Assembly (NCBI RefSeq): GCF_030142155.1
Contig: NZ_CP126247.1
Span: 744,001-808,000, forward strand
Direction: 5' to 3'
DNA length: 64,000 nucleotides
Source: Arthrobacter sp. zg-Y820
GTDB lineage: Bacteria > Actinomycetota > Actinomycetes > Actinomycetales > Micrococcaceae
Of this stretch, positions 43,230 to 52,274 are shown piece after piece. Each line of letters begins with the position of its first letter. Position 1 is the first letter of the stretch. Both the position numbers and the translations under genes were made by a program. The notes beneath the pieces were generated by a model. That model worked only from the letters and a program-made list of their open reading frames with translations. It was not told the origin of the DNA and searched no databases.

Positions 43230-44110
43230 GCCAGGCTCCTGGTCTTGAGGGTGAAGATGCCCTGCGGGCGGACCTGCAGGAAAATCACGATGGCCGCCAG
43301 GATCAGCACCTTGCCGATGCTGGCGGTGGTGGAGAACTCGAACACCGACTGCAGAACGCCCAGCGCAAACGCCGCGATGGCCGCCCCCTTGATCTGGCCG
43401 ATCCCGCCGGCCACGACCACCAGGAAGGCGTCAACGATGTAGTTCGGTCCGAGATAGGGGCTGGTGGAACCGATCAGCGTCACCGCCACCCCCGCGACTC
43501 CGGCCAGGCCGGAGCCAATAAAGAAGGTGAGCTGATCGGTGCGGCGCGAGGAAATGCCGCTGGCTTCGGCCAGATCCCGGTTGACGACGACGGCGCGGAT
43601 CCGCCGGCCCAGTGGCGTGGCCTTCAGCAGCAGGGCCAGCGCCGCGAGGCAGGCCAGGGCCAGGGCGAGGATGAACAGCCGGGTCAGCGGAATCGGCGCA
43701 CCCAGCAGTTCCACGTTGCCCTGCAGCCAGGACGGCACCCGGACGTCCACGCTCGGTGCGCCGAAGACGTCGCGGGCCACCTGCTGCAGGATCAGCGAAA
43801 CCCCGAAAGTCACCAGCAGGGTGTCCAGTGGCCGGTGGTACATCCGCTTCAGCAGCAGGCCCTCCAATGCCAGCCCCATGACCCCGCCCACGAGGAAGGC
43901 TGCCGGCAGGGACACCAGCAGTGACACCCCGGCGCTGCCCAGGCTCTGCTGCACCACAAAGGCGGTGTAGGCGCCGGCCATGATGAACTCACCGTGCGCC
44001 ATGTTGATGACGCCCATCTGGCCGAAGGTCAACGACAGGCCCAGTGCTGCAAGCAGCAGCACCGAGCCGAGGCTGAGCCCGGCAAACATCTGTCCGATCA
44101 GCAGTTCCAT
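43226..44110 (-). CDS. urtB: Urea ABC importer permease UrtB
   Basis: A 294-aa LivH-type permease. Landmarks are LSLTFGQMGVINMAHGEFIMAGAYTAF (helices 1-2), LVTFGVSLILQQVARDVFGAPSV, and the C-terminal PNYIVDAFLVVVAGGIGQIKGA. It is separated from urtA by 85 bases, which hold a small hairpin over its ribosome site and a G-rich tract. Together these may lower permease expression relative to the binding protein. Confidence 0.92.
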   Translation of the reverse strand: MELLIGQMFAGLSLGSVLLLAALGLSLTFGQMGVINMAHGEFIMAGAYTAFVVQQSLGSAGVSLLVSLPAAFLVGGVMGLALEGLLLKRMYHRPLDTLLVTFGVSLILQQVARDVFGAPSVDVRVPSWLQGNVELLGAPIPLTRLFILALALACLAALALLLKATPLGRRIRAVVVNRDLAEASGISSRRTDQLTFFIGSGLAGVAGVAVTLIGSTSPYLGPNYIVDAFLVVVAGGIGQIKGAAIAAFALGVLQSVFEFSTTASIGKVLILAAIVIFLQVRPQGIFTLKTRSLA

Positions 44111-44124
44111 AAAGGTGGACCTTT
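44111..44124 (-). promoter_or_regulatory. Small hairpin over the urtB ribosome site
   Basis: AAAGGT-gg-ACCTTT is a 14-base inverted repeat directly before the urtB ATG. On the message, GAAAGG, the probable ribosome site, is one arm. Pairing would hide it. The stem is short and its effect would be modest. Confidence 0.4.
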
Positions 44125-44156
44125 CACAGGGGAAGCGGAAGCTAAGACGGCGCCGC

Positions 44157-44185
44157 GGGGACGCCGGGCGGGGACGCCGGGAGGG
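44157..44185 (+). promoter_or_regulatory. G-quadruplex-type tract between urtA and urtB
   Basis: On the plus strand five G-runs of three or four stand in the order GGGG-5-GGG-1-GGGG-5-GGG-1-GGG, made by a tandem GGGGACGCCGGG. It lies just after the urtA stop on the template strand of the operon. A structure there could slow RNA polymerase after urtA. Confidence 0.45.
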
Positions 44186-44195
44186 AGCGGTACGG

Positions 44196-45458
44196 CTAGG
44201 ACAGGCCCGAGGCCCAGTCGTAGCTCAACAGGAACGGATCCGGTTCCACGGCTTCGGGAGCTTCCCAGACGGTTTCGATCAGCCCGTCCGGGGTGATCTT
44301 GCCGATGCGCGGGGTCTTGGTGATGTGGTTGTTCTCGCCGTTGACGGTGACGGTGCCTTCGGGCGCTTCGACACTCACGCCGTCGGCCGCGTCCTGCACC
44401 TTGTCCACGTCGAAGGATCCGGCCTTTTCCACCATGGCCTTCCACAGGTAGAGCGAGGTGTAGGCGGCTTCCATCGGGTCGCTGGTGACGCGGTCGGCGC
44501 CGTACTTGTCCTTGAAGGCGGTGACGAAGGCGGTGTTGGCCGGGCTTTCCAGGGTCTGGTAATAGTCCCAGGCGGTGAGCTGGCCTTCGATGTTTTCCAG
44601 TCCGATGCCGGGGACCTCCTCCTCGGCAATGGAAACGGAGACCACGGGCATGGCGTCCGCCGTCAGGCCCACGCTCTTGTACTGGCGGAAGAAGGCCACA
44701 TTGGAGTCGCCGTTCAGGGTGTTGAACACGGCGTCGGCTCCGGAGTCGCGGACCTTGTTGACGATGGTCGAGAACTCGGTGGAGCCCAGGGGCGTGTATT
44801 CCTCGCCGACAATTTCCATGCCGTGCGCCTCGGCGTAGGCATTGATGATCTTGTTGGCGGTCCGCGGAAACACATAGTCGCTGCCAACCAGGAAGATCGT
44901 TTTGGTGCCCTGCTCCGCCAGATAATCAAGGGCCGGGATGATCTGCTGGTTTGTCGTGGCGCCGGTGTAGAAAATGTTCTCCGAAGATTCCAGGCCCTCA
45001 TACTGCACCGGATAGAAAAGCAGTGAATTGTTGGACTCGAACACCGGCAGCATGGCCTTGCGGGAGGAGGAGGTCCAGCCGCCAAACACCGCGGCGGTGC
45101 AGTCCTGCTGGATCAGCTTGCCCGCCCGCTCCGCGAACTTGGTGGGCTCGGAGGCGCCGTCTTCGCTGATGACCTCCAACTGCTTGCCCAGCACGCCGCC
45201 GTCAGCGTTGATTTCCTCGGCCGCCAGGGACAGCGAATCGAACACGGTGCTCTCGGAAATGGCCATGGTGCCGGAAAGGGAATTCAGAAACCCGACCTTG
45301 ACGCTGTCGCCGGAGGTGTCCACGCAGGACTCGGGGCCGCCGGTTGCCTCCCCGGCCTCGGCAGGGTCGCTGATCTGCGAGCCGCAGCCGGCCAGCGTGG
45401 CCGCCAGCACTGCCGCTGCCACAGGGATGAAAGCGCCTTTTTTGCCGTGTACTTTCAT
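44196..45458 (-). CDS. urtA: Urea ABC importer substrate-binding lipoprotein UrtA
   Basis: A 420-aa extracytoplasmic receptor. The signal peptide ends LAGC (C25, lipidated). Mature-domain strings typical of UrtA are [77 protein letters not shown] and [17 protein letters not shown]. The ATG at 45458 is chosen over the upstream in-frame start because AGGTG precedes it and the signal peptide then begins MKVHGKKG. It is the first gene of the operon, and the region upstream carries five GAAAC half-sites. Confidence 0.93.
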   Translation of the reverse strand: MKVHGKKGAFIPVAAAVLAATLAGCGSQISDPAEAGEATGGPESCVDTSGDSVKVGFLNSLSGTMAISESTVFDSLSLAAEEINADGGVLGKQLEVISEDGASEPTKFAERAGKLIQQDCTAAVFGGWTSSSRKAMLPVFESNNSLLFYPVQYEGLESSENIFYTGATTNQQIIPALDYLAEQGTKTIFLVGSDYVFPRTANKIINAYAEAHGMEIVGEEYTPLGSTEFSTIVNKVRDSGADAVFNTLNGDSNVAFFRQYKSVGLTADAMPVVSVSIAEEEVPGIGLENIEGQLTAWDYYQTLESPANTAFVTAFKDKYGADRVTSDPMEAAYTSLYLWKAMVEKAGSFDVDKVQDAADGVSVEAPEGTVTVNGENNHITKTPRIGKITPDGLIETVWEAPEAVEPDPFLLSYDWASGLS

Positions 45459-45486
45459 AACGCACCTATTTCTGAGGGGCCGCACT

Positions 45487-45599
45487 GTTTCAGCAGCGCA
45501 GACAATTGAGCGGGCCCTTTCCGGGCCGTTTCCCTCAACTTAGGTCACTCGTGTTTCATGTTTTGGCGACTAACGTTTCCCTGATATTTCTTTTGTTTC
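45487..45599 (-). promoter_or_regulatory. urtA promoter region with five GAAAC half-sites
   Basis: GAAAC on the minus strand (GTTTC on the plus strand) starts at 45487, 45528, 45553, 45575 and 45595. The last three are 22 and 20 bases apart, about two helical turns. GAAAC is one half of the actinobacterial GlnR box. I do not find the second half (GTnAC) at the usual six-base gap, so the identification is tentative. Confidence 0.4.
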
Positions 45600-45656
45600 C
45601 GGTGCTTTTCCGGGGCGTGTCAATTGCGCACACCCACCGCCGGGTTCCGTTGCGTA

Positions 45657-47393
45657 CTACGGAAGCATCCAGCCCAGCACCGGCGTGGACTGCAGGAAGA
45701 CGATCACGCACAGCACCAGCAACAGTCCAACGCTCCACCCCAGCACCTTGCGGAACAGGACGGATTCCTGCCCGCTCATGTTCACCGCCGCCGCGCCGAT
45801 CGCCAGGTTCTGCGGGCTGATCAGCTTGCCCATCACCCCGCCGCCGGTGTTGGCGGCGACCATCAGCTTCGGGTCGAGTCCTGCCTGCGCGCCGGCCGTT
45901 TCCTGCAGCTTGGCAAACAGGGCATTGGCCGAGGTGTCCGAACCGGTGACGGCGGTGCCGATCCAGCCCAGCACGGGGGAGAGGAACGCGAAGAAGGCGC
46001 CGGTGCCGGCGAGCCAGGTGCCGATGGAGACCGTCTGGCCCGAAAAGTTCATCACGTAGGCCAGCGCCAGGACCGCCAGGATGGTCAGCGCGGCCGAACG
46101 CATCCGGACCGCGGTGAGGCCGATTTCCCGAACTGCCGCGCCTATCGTCAGGGGATACCTGCCGTTGTCGTTGAACCTGGAATAGACCAGTGCCACGATC
46201 AGGCCGCTGATCAGCAGCAGCGTGCCGGGACTGATCAGCCATTCAAAGTCGTAGATTGTGGAGGACTGTTGCTGCCCGTTGGCGTCCAGCAGGGACTCGT
46301 GAAGGACAGGCCAGGGGATCTCGATGGTGGTTTTCGCCAGGGCCTCGGGAATGTCGACGCCCCACGTCCAGAGGTTCACGATGCCGAAAATGACAATCAC
46401 CAGGACGTAGGGAAACAGGGCCATCCAGGCCCGGCCGGGGGTGAGCCGGTCCGCGGCGGTGTCGCTCGCGGCCGTGCCGATGTCCGAGGAGCCCGCCCCC
46501 GACGGAGTCCAGCCCGAGGCCCGGGCCTCGGCGAGTTCCTTGCTCATCCGGGCGTCGGCTTCCTGCCCGTTTCGGGGATGCCAGATCCGCAGGAAACCCA
46601 CGGCGGCGGCCATTGCGACCAGCGACGCCAGAATGTCGGTCAGTTCGTAGGAGAAGTAGTTCGAGCACAGGAACTGGGCCACGGCGAACACGAGGCCGGT
46701 GAACAGTGCCACCGGCCAGCAGTCCCGCACCCCGCGTTTGCCGTCCAAAATGATCAGCAGCACCAGCGGGATGAAGACGGCCAGCAGCGGAGTCTGGCGT
46801 CCCACGACTGCAGCGATTTCGTCCCCGGTGTAGCTGGTGAGGTTGGCCGCCGTCGTAATCGGGATGGCGAGCGCGCCGAAGGCGACCGGCGCCGTGTTGG
46901 CCACCAGGACGGCGCTGGCGGCCCGGACCGGAGCGATGCCCAGGGCCAGCAGCATGGTGACGGTGATCGCCACGGGGGCGCCGAAGCCGGCCAGCGCCTC
47001 CAGCAGCCCGCCGAAGCAGAAAGCCACCAGGATGGCCTGGACGCGCAGGTCCCCGCCGCCGACGGCGTCGAACACGCGGCGCAGATCCTCGAACCGGCCG
47101 CTGAGCACCGTGACCTGGTAGAGCCAGACGGCCATGATGATGATCCAGACGACCGGAAACAGGCCAAAGGCAGCGCCCTGCGTGGCGGACAGCAGGGCCA
47201 GTCCCACCGGCATGCCGAACCCGAGGACCCCGATGACCAGGGCGGCGAGCAGTGCCCACGCCCCGGCAACATAGGCTTTGGTCTTGGCGAAGGCCAGCAG
47301 GAGGAAAAACACGAGGAGGGGGACGAGGGCCAGCAGCGCTGACAACGTCACGCTGTTGGCTACCGCATCGGTGGTGGGTGTGAAGCTTTCCAT
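45657..47393 (-). CDS. L-lactate permease, second copy
   Basis: A 578-aa paralogue of the permease at 25585, with the same core: GRFEDLRRVFDAVGGGDLRV, AGFGAPVAITVTMLLALG, VAFGALAIPITTAANLT, FLSPVLGWIGTAVTGSDTSANALF, and the same ending VLGWMLP. The sequence differs most in the loop near residues 290-330 (a Ser/Ala/Asp-rich insert). The ATG at 47393 has GGAGG in front. The open frame to 47759 upstream is not protein-like. No TGGTCAGACCA site is seen upstream, so it is probably not in the same regulon. Glycolate or another 2-hydroxyacid is a possible substrate. Confidence 0.9.
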   Translation of the reverse strand: MESFTPTTDAVANSVTLSALLALVPLLVFFLLLAFAKTKAYVAGAWALLAALVIGVLGFGMPVGLALLSATQGAAFGLFPVVWIIIMAVWLYQVTVLSGRFEDLRRVFDAVGGGDLRVQAILVAFCFGGLLEALAGFGAPVAITVTMLLALGIAPVRAASAVLVANTAPVAFGALAIPITTAANLTSYTGDEIAAVVGRQTPLLAVFIPLVLLIILDGKRGVRDCWPVALFTGLVFAVAQFLCSNYFSYELTDILASLVAMAAAVGFLRIWHPRNGQEADARMSKELAEARASGWTPSGAGSSDIGTAASDTAADRLTPGRAWMALFPYVLVIVIFGIVNLWTWGVDIPEALAKTTIEIPWPVLHESLLDANGQQQSSTIYDFEWLISPGTLLLISGLIVALVYSRFNDNGRYPLTIGAAVREIGLTAVRMRSAALTILAVLALAYVMNFSGQTVSIGTWLAGTGAFFAFLSPVLGWIGTAVTGSDTSANALFAKLQETAGAQAGLDPKLMVAANTGGGVMGKLISPQNLAIGAAAVNMSGQESVLFRKVLGWSVGLLLVLCVIVFLQSTPVLGWMLP

Positions 47394-47616
47394 GGTGACC
47401 TCCGGGTCGCGCCGCACGGCGGCGCCAACGGAAAAACACGGCGTGGTGTGGGTACAGTCCAACTGCGGCAGCGAGAGCGGACAGGGCAGGCCGGTCCACC
47501 ATTCAGCGTAGGCCGGTACGCCGGAGTCGGCGCCGACTGCCGGTGAAATACCCGCCATCGGCGGCACGGGGTTGACGACGGCGGAAAGCAGGCGGCGGTC
47601 CGGCGGGCGCGCGCGG

Positions 47617-48171
47617 CTACAGGGGGTCGGTGTACCAGCCGCGGGCCAGATAGATGTCGGTGTACGATCCGCGGTCGACGTCGAGATCCTCGCGGCGGGT
47701 GAGCCCGGCCGCGAGCGCCGTCTGCTGCGAACCGAGGTTGTCAGCGGTGGTGTAGGCAATCACCGGCAGCCCCGGCAGCAGCTTTTCCGCCAGCCGGACC
47801 GCTTCCCGGGCGCCTTCCGTGGCGTAGCCCCGGCCCCAGGCCTCCGGAACGTAGCGGTAATAGAGGTTCAGTGCGGGCCGGGACTGCACGAGCCGGTGGG
47901 AGAGCCCGGTGAATCCGATGAGTGTCTGCGGGTCCGCCTGCGTGGTCACCGCCCAGACGCCGAAGCCGTGGCGGTACCAGTGCAGCCCGATTTCGTGGAA
48001 AATCCGGGCCGACGACGCCCGGGTCACTGAGCGCGGCGCCGGATGGTGAACGTTGGTGCGCGGGTCCGTGTGCAGGTCCAGGGCCGCCGGTTCATCGGCG
48101 CCTTCCGGACGCCGCAGGATCAGCCGGTCGGTGAGGACCGGGGTCCAATCGGCAACATCCTGTGCGGGCAT
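47617..48171 (-). CDS. GNAT-family N-acetyltransferase (RimJ/RimL type)
   Basis: A 184-aa acetyltransferase. It opens LTDRLILRRPEGADEPAAL, as in RimJ/RimL-like enzymes, has the acetyl-CoA stretch YRYVPEAWGRGYATEGAREAVRLA with the Q/R-x-x-G-x-A/G form GRGYAT, and ends NLGSQQTALAAGLTRREDLDV. Targets of this group are N-terminal amines of proteins or small amines and cannot be predicted. It stands alone, 223 bases from the second lctP start; that gap holds no clear signal. Confidence 0.85.
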   Translation of the reverse strand: MPAQDVADWTPVLTDRLILRRPEGADEPAALDLHTDPRTNVHHPAPRSVTRASSARIFHEIGLHWYRHGFGVWAVTTQADPQTLIGFTGLSHRLVQSRPALNLYYRYVPEAWGRGYATEGAREAVRLAEKLLPGLPVIAYTTADNLGSQQTALAAGLTRREDLDVDRGSYTDIYLARGWYTDPL

Positions 48172-48225
48172 GGACCAACTTTAAGGCAGAAACGGCGCCT
48201 GGTACACCGGCGCCCCCGCCCGGGG

Positions 48226-48942
48226 CTATCCGGCCTCGGTTGCCGCTTTCGCACCTGCCGCGCTTTCGCGGTGATGGCGCACGTAGCCGGCCGCCGCCAC
48301 CGCAATGGAGATCGCTGCGGACACGGCCAGCCCCAGCCACAGTCCGACTTTCAGCGCGGCAGCCCCGGCGACGGCGCCCGCCAGGATCAGCGCGACAGCC
48401 AGCGCACGCCGCTGCCAAAACCGGCTGTCGCCGCCGGCCAGCTTCGAATCCGAGGCCAGCCCGGTGATGGTGGACGTCACCACCACCGTGGTGATCTCGG
48501 CGACTTTCAGCCGTTTGGCAGTGGCGGCCTGAACGCCCATGACCGTGGCCATCGAGGAAGTGGTGAGGCTGCCCAGCGTGGAGTTGCCCTGGACATCGGC
48601 GACTGCCACGAAGACCGCGAGCGCCGTGAGCCCGGCGGCCACCACAATCAGCGCGATGGAGGTGCGCGAAGACCAGCCCTCGGGACCCTTGCGCAGCATG
48701 CGGCCGGCCAGGGCGGCTCCGAGCATGAAAAAGATCAGCGCCAGCGTGGGCCGCAGAATCGGCAGCTGCCCTCCGTCGGCAAAGGCCATGCCCAGGAGGA
48801 CGACGTTTCCCGTCATATTTCCGGTGAACACCCGGTCCAGTCCGAGATAGCCGACGGCGTCCACCACCCCGGTGGAGAACGTCAGCGCAAGCATCAGCCA
48901 CAGGTGCACCCGGTCGGTGGGCACCGCATTCAATCGCTTCAC
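48226..48942 (-). CDS. YoaK/DUF1275 family membrane protein
   Basis: A 238-aa membrane protein with six or seven segments. The family hallmark is near the start, FSTGVVDAVGYLGLDRVFTGNMTGNVVLLG, and is repeated in part in the middle (VMGVQAATAKRLKVAEITTVVVTSTITGL), reflecting an internal duplication. The function of the family is not known; a transport role is often proposed. It is divergent from the gamma-glutamyltransferase homologue with 119 bases between. Confidence 0.87.
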   Translation of the reverse strand: MKRLNAVPTDRVHLWLMLALTFSTGVVDAVGYLGLDRVFTGNMTGNVVLLGMAFADGGQLPILRPTLALIFFMLGAALAGRMLRKGPEGWSSRTSIALIVVAAGLTALAVFVAVADVQGNSTLGSLTTSSMATVMGVQAATAKRLKVAEITTVVVTSTITGLASDSKLAGGDSRFWQRRALAVALILAGAVAGAAALKVGLWLGLAVSAAISIAVAAAGYVRHHRESAAGAKAATEAG

Positions 48943-49061
48943 GTTGTAAAACTCCCGTACCTAGAGGATGCTGCCGGCAACTGTATCCGAAGTTCCGGGT
49001 GTAGCTTCGTTGGTATTGACCCCCGGCCCGCCGGCTTCCAGCGACAGGAACACCAGCCACC

Positions 49062-50882
49062 GTGACTTTCACAGCACCCGATTCCTTCACCACCCGTCCC
49101 ACGCTCCAGGGCACCTTCGGCATGAGCGCCTCCACCCACTGGCTGGCCACGGCCTCCTCGCAGGCGGTGCTCGAACGCGGCGGCAACGCCTTTGACGCCG
49201 CCGCGGCGGCAGCATTCGTCCTGCACGTGGTCGAACCGCACCTGAACGGGCCGGGCGGGGACATGACAGGGATTTTCGTTACCGCCGCCAACCCCTCCGA
49301 ACCAGTGGTCCTGATGGGGCAGGGCCCGGCTCCGGCGGCGGCGACGCCGGAGCACTACCGCGCCGAGGGCCTGGAGCTGGTGCCCGGCGCCGGTGCCCTG
49401 GCAGCTGCCGTTCCGGCCGCCGTCGACGCCTGGCTGATGCTGCTCCGGGACCACGGCACCTGGGAACTTGCCGACGTGCTGGCCTACGCCGTCGGCTACG
49501 CCCGCGACGGGCATCCGGTGCTGGGCAGGGTCGGCGCCACGATCGCCTCCGTCGCTGACCTGTTCGCCCGGCACTGGCCCACCTCCGCGGAGCAGTGGAT
49601 GCCCGGCGGACGGATTCCGCAGGACGGGGAGATCATCCGCAACGAGGCCTATGCGGCGGTCCTGGACCGGTTGGCGGCGGCCGGCAGCCCGGAGGGCAGC
49701 CGGGAGGAGCGCATCGATGCGGCCCGCCGCGAATGGCGCGAAGGGTTTGTGGCCCGTGCCGCCGTCGACTTCCTGTCGGTGCCGCACCGCCATTCGTCCG
49801 GCTCGGATCACGCCGGGGTGCTGACCCTGGCGGACTTTGCGTCCTGCAGTGCAGCCTACGAGCCGGCGCTGACCTTTGACTTCCGCGGCCACACCATTGC
49901 CAAGACCGGACCCTGGGGCCAGGGGCCGGCGCTGCTGCAGACCCTGGCCATCCTGGCCGGCTTTGACGACGAGCGGCTGGATCCCTCCACCGAGCTGGGC
50001 GCGCACACCATCCTGGAAGCGCAGAAGCTGGCCATCGCCGATCGGGAGGCCTACTACGGCGATGCCGGAGACACGCGGGCCGGGGTTCCCCTGGACTACC
50101 TGCTCAGCGAGGAGTACGCCGCCGGGCGCCGCGCCCTGATCACCGACCGCGCTTCCCACGAGTTCCGGCCCGGAACGGTCCCCGGCCGCACGCCGTTTGT
50201 GCCGCCGCTGCGCACCGAATACCTCGCGCCGGCGCTGGCGGGCGCGGCCTTCGCCGGAGTGGGCGAACCGACGGTTCTACCCACGGGGGAGACCCGCGGC
50301 GACACCTGCCACATCGACGTCGTGGACCAGTGGGGCAACATTGTCTCCGCCACGCCGTCGGGCGGCTGGCTGCAGTCCTCGCCCACCATTCCGGACCTCG
50401 GGTTCTGCCTGGGGTCGCGGCTGCAGATGACCTGGCTGGAAGCCGGTGCTCCGTCCACCTTGGCGGCCGGCAGGCGCCCCCGGACCACGCTCACGCCCAC
50501 GCTGGTGCTTCGGGACGGCCGGCCGGTCACGGCGCTGGGTTCGCCCGGGGGTGACCAGCAGGACCAGTGGCAGCTGCTGTATCTGCTGCGCACGCTCGTC
50601 GGCGGCTATACACCGCAGCAGGCAGTGGACGCGCCGGCCCTGCACACCACCTCGCTTCCCGGGTCCTTCTATCCCCGGACCTGGACACCCGGCGGCGCAG
50701 TGGTCGAAGACCGGCTCGGCGACGCCGTCATCGAGGGCCTGTCCCGGCGCGGACACGTGATCACCCGGGCCGGGGACTGGGCCCTGGGCCGCCTCTCCGC
50801 GGTGGTTAGCGATCCGGAGACCGGCCTGCTGCAGGCAGCCGCCAACCCCAGGGGAGCGCAGGGGTACGCCGCCGGCCGCTAG
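49062..50882 (+). CDS. Gamma-glutamyltransferase family protein, cytoplasmic
   Basis: A 606-aa Ntn-hydrolase of the gamma-glutamyltranspeptidase family. The small-subunit nucleophile is T415 in GDTCHIDVVDQWGNIVSATPS, where autoproteolysis before T would split the chain. AVLERGGNAFDAAAAAAF and LNGPGGDMTGIF mark the large subunit. The glycine-rich SPGGDQQDQWQLLYLL lies near the C-terminus. There is no signal peptide, unlike the classical periplasmic enzyme, so it belongs to the cytoplasmic group active on varied gamma-glutamyl or N-acyl compounds. The start is GTG at 49062 with a weak ribosome site. The substrate is unknown. Confidence 0.87.
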   Translation: MTFTAPDSFTTRPTLQGTFGMSASTHWLATASSQAVLERGGNAFDAAAAAAFVLHVVEPHLNGPGGDMTGIFVTAANPSEPVVLMGQGPAPAAATPEHYRAEGLELVPGAGALAAAVPAAVDAWLMLLRDHGTWELADVLAYAVGYARDGHPVLGRVGATIASVADLFARHWPTSAEQWMPGGRIPQDGEIIRNEAYAAVLDRLAAAGSPEGSREERIDAARREWREGFVARAAVDFLSVPHRHSSGSDHAGVLTLADFASCSAAYEPALTFDFRGHTIAKTGPWGQGPALLQTLAILAGFDDERLDPSTELGAHTILEAQKLAIADREAYYGDAGDTRAGVPLDYLLSEEYAAGRRALITDRASHEFRPGTVPGRTPFVPPLRTEYLAPALAGAAFAGVGEPTVLPTGETRGDTCHIDVVDQWGNIVSATPSGGWLQSSPTIPDLGFCLGSRLQMTWLEAGAPSTLAAGRRPRTTLTPTLVLRDGRPVTALGSPGGDQQDQWQLLYLLRTLVGGYTPQQAVDAPALHTTSLPGSFYPRTWTPGGAVVEDRLGDAVIEGLSRRGHVITRAGDWALGRLSAVVSDPETGLLQAAANPRGAQGYAAGR

Positions 50883-50914
50883 ATGCACCGCGGGATCAGT
50901 CGGCCACAGCAGTA

Positions 50915-51640
50915 TCAGGCCGCACCCGCAGCCGGGGCGGGCGGGCCGGCCGGCCCGCCGCGCGCAATCCGCCGGCGCTGCCACAGGGTCCAGACCAGCC
51001 AGATGCCCCACACCAGCAGCAGCACCGCGGCTCCGGCGAGGGCCGTTGACCAGCTCAGCGGCCCGGTCCGCCCGGCGATCACCAGAAAGCCCCACCAGGA
51101 CACCGCGGCGACGGCCAGCAGGTTCACCAGCGGGCCCAGGACGGCGGCCCCGCTGCGGGTGCGCACTGCGGTGACCACGACGTCGGCCGCCATGAGCACG
51201 GCCACTGCACAGACCGTGCCGGCGGCGAAGGCAGCGACCTCGGGGGACACATCGCGGTCCGCAAACCAGAGGATCAGCAGGATGACCGCTGCGGCCAGCG
51301 CCAGTGCCTCGATGACGGCGCCCAGCAGGTTCAGGCCGCGGAGCTGGCGCTCGTTGTCCCGCCGCTTGGCCGGGATGAAGCCCCAGGCCGACCGCCGGAA
51401 GTAGGCGGAAGCCAGGTTCGCGAAGAGCAGGGTGGCGCCGGCGGCGACAAACGGAGCCACGAAGTTGTTGCTCAGCACCCAGACCAGGGCGGCAACGGCA
51501 GCGAAGACCTGCGGCGAGCCCAGGATGCCGAGTCCCCAGGCGATCAGGAACGGCCGCCGGGCCGGCTCGAGGTCCAGCGGATGGACAAGGTAGTGGGTCT
51601 TGGCGTCCGGCAGTGCAACGCGCTCGTTGATCGGATTCAC
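50915..51640 (-). CDS. Hypothetical integral membrane protein, paired with an HTH gene
   Basis: A 241-aa protein with about six membrane segments. A short cytoplasmic N-terminus (HYLVHPLDLEPARRP) is followed by helix pairs at about 30-75, 105-150 and 165-215. The tail is Arg- then Pro/Ala-rich. No family is recognised. The GTG at 51640 has GGAGG upstream and overlaps the stop of the HTH gene by four bases (GTGA), so the two proteins are made together. The nearest picture is a small regulator with a membrane partner. Confidence 0.75.
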   Translation of the reverse strand: MNPINERVALPDAKTHYLVHPLDLEPARRPFLIAWGLGILGSPQVFAAVAALVWVLSNNFVAPFVAAGATLLFANLASAYFRRSAWGFIPAKRRDNERQLRGLNLLGAVIEALALAAAVILLILWFADRDVSPEVAAFAAGTVCAVAVLMAADVVVTAVRTRSGAAVLGPLVNLLAVAAVSWWGFLVIAGRTGPLSWSTALAGAAVLLLVWGIWLVWTLWQRRRIARGGPAGPPAPAAGAA

Positions 51641-52104
51641 GGGGACCTCCAGGGAACCGTGTCCAGATGCGGCCCACGCAGGCCGCCCCTGGCGATTTCG
51701 TAGATTTTCTGCCGGGACACGCCCAGCTCTTCCGCTACCGTGACCGCACTGAAATCCTCCAGCAGGTCGGCGGCAGCCAGGGATCTGATGCCCGATGCCC
51801 TGCGGCCCAGCTGCGCCGCAAGAGCACCGACTTCGGCGGCCAGCAGGGCAACGGCGAGGGTGCCGCCAAAGGGGACGGCCCACCCCGGCTCCCCGGCCGA
51901 GGCGGCAGCATAAAGGTGGTCGCCGCCGTCGGACAGGACCGACTGAACCATGGCCGCGGACAACCCCGCCGCCTCGAAACGGGCGGCAGCGGCGGCGCGA
52001 TCGGGCGCCGGCCGGTGGGACAGCACCCTGTCCCAGGTTGTTCCGTCCTTGGCTGTTCGGCGGGAGTCCGGTCCGCTGTTGTCAGCCCGGGGGTTACTGA
52101 TCAT
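51637..52104 (-). CDS. Small HTH protein, probable regulator of the paired membrane protein
   Basis: A 155-aa protein with a C-terminal helix-turn-helix, AVTVAEELGVSRQKIYEIARGG, near residues 118-139, like the HTH of sigma-factor region 4 or resolvases. The middle is Ala/Leu-rich (AVALLAAEVGALAAQLGRRASG) and probably helical. The first 35 residues are polar and may be disordered. An earlier in-frame start at 52209 adds residues that are unlikely. It is divergent from L-lactate dehydrogenase, so it might control that gene as well as its own partner; this is inference. Confidence 0.7.
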   Translation of the reverse strand: MISNPRADNSGPDSRRTAKDGTTWDRVLSHRPAPDRAAAAARFEAAGLSAAMVQSVLSDGGDHLYAAASAGEPGWAVPFGGTLAVALLAAEVGALAAQLGRRASGIRSLAAADLLEDFSAVTVAEELGVSRQKIYEIARGGLRGPHLDTVPWRSP

Positions 52105-52274
52105 GGTTCGAGTGTGCGAGCTTCGGGCAGCGGCGTAAACCCCCTGGTGACAATTTCGTGCTGCGGCCTTTGAACGGTCCGCCGGTCCCGGTGCCGGGGC
52201 CGTTCCCAAGCCCGGACCCCGCGCCTACCATTGCTAGGAAGAGGAATTCCTCCAATCGTGAGCGGGGCTCTGCC

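Noticed and set aside
47394..47616. TGGTCAGACCA-like operator before the second lctP
   Set aside because: Only loose fragments such as TGGTGTGGGTACA are present; none is a palindrome of that form.
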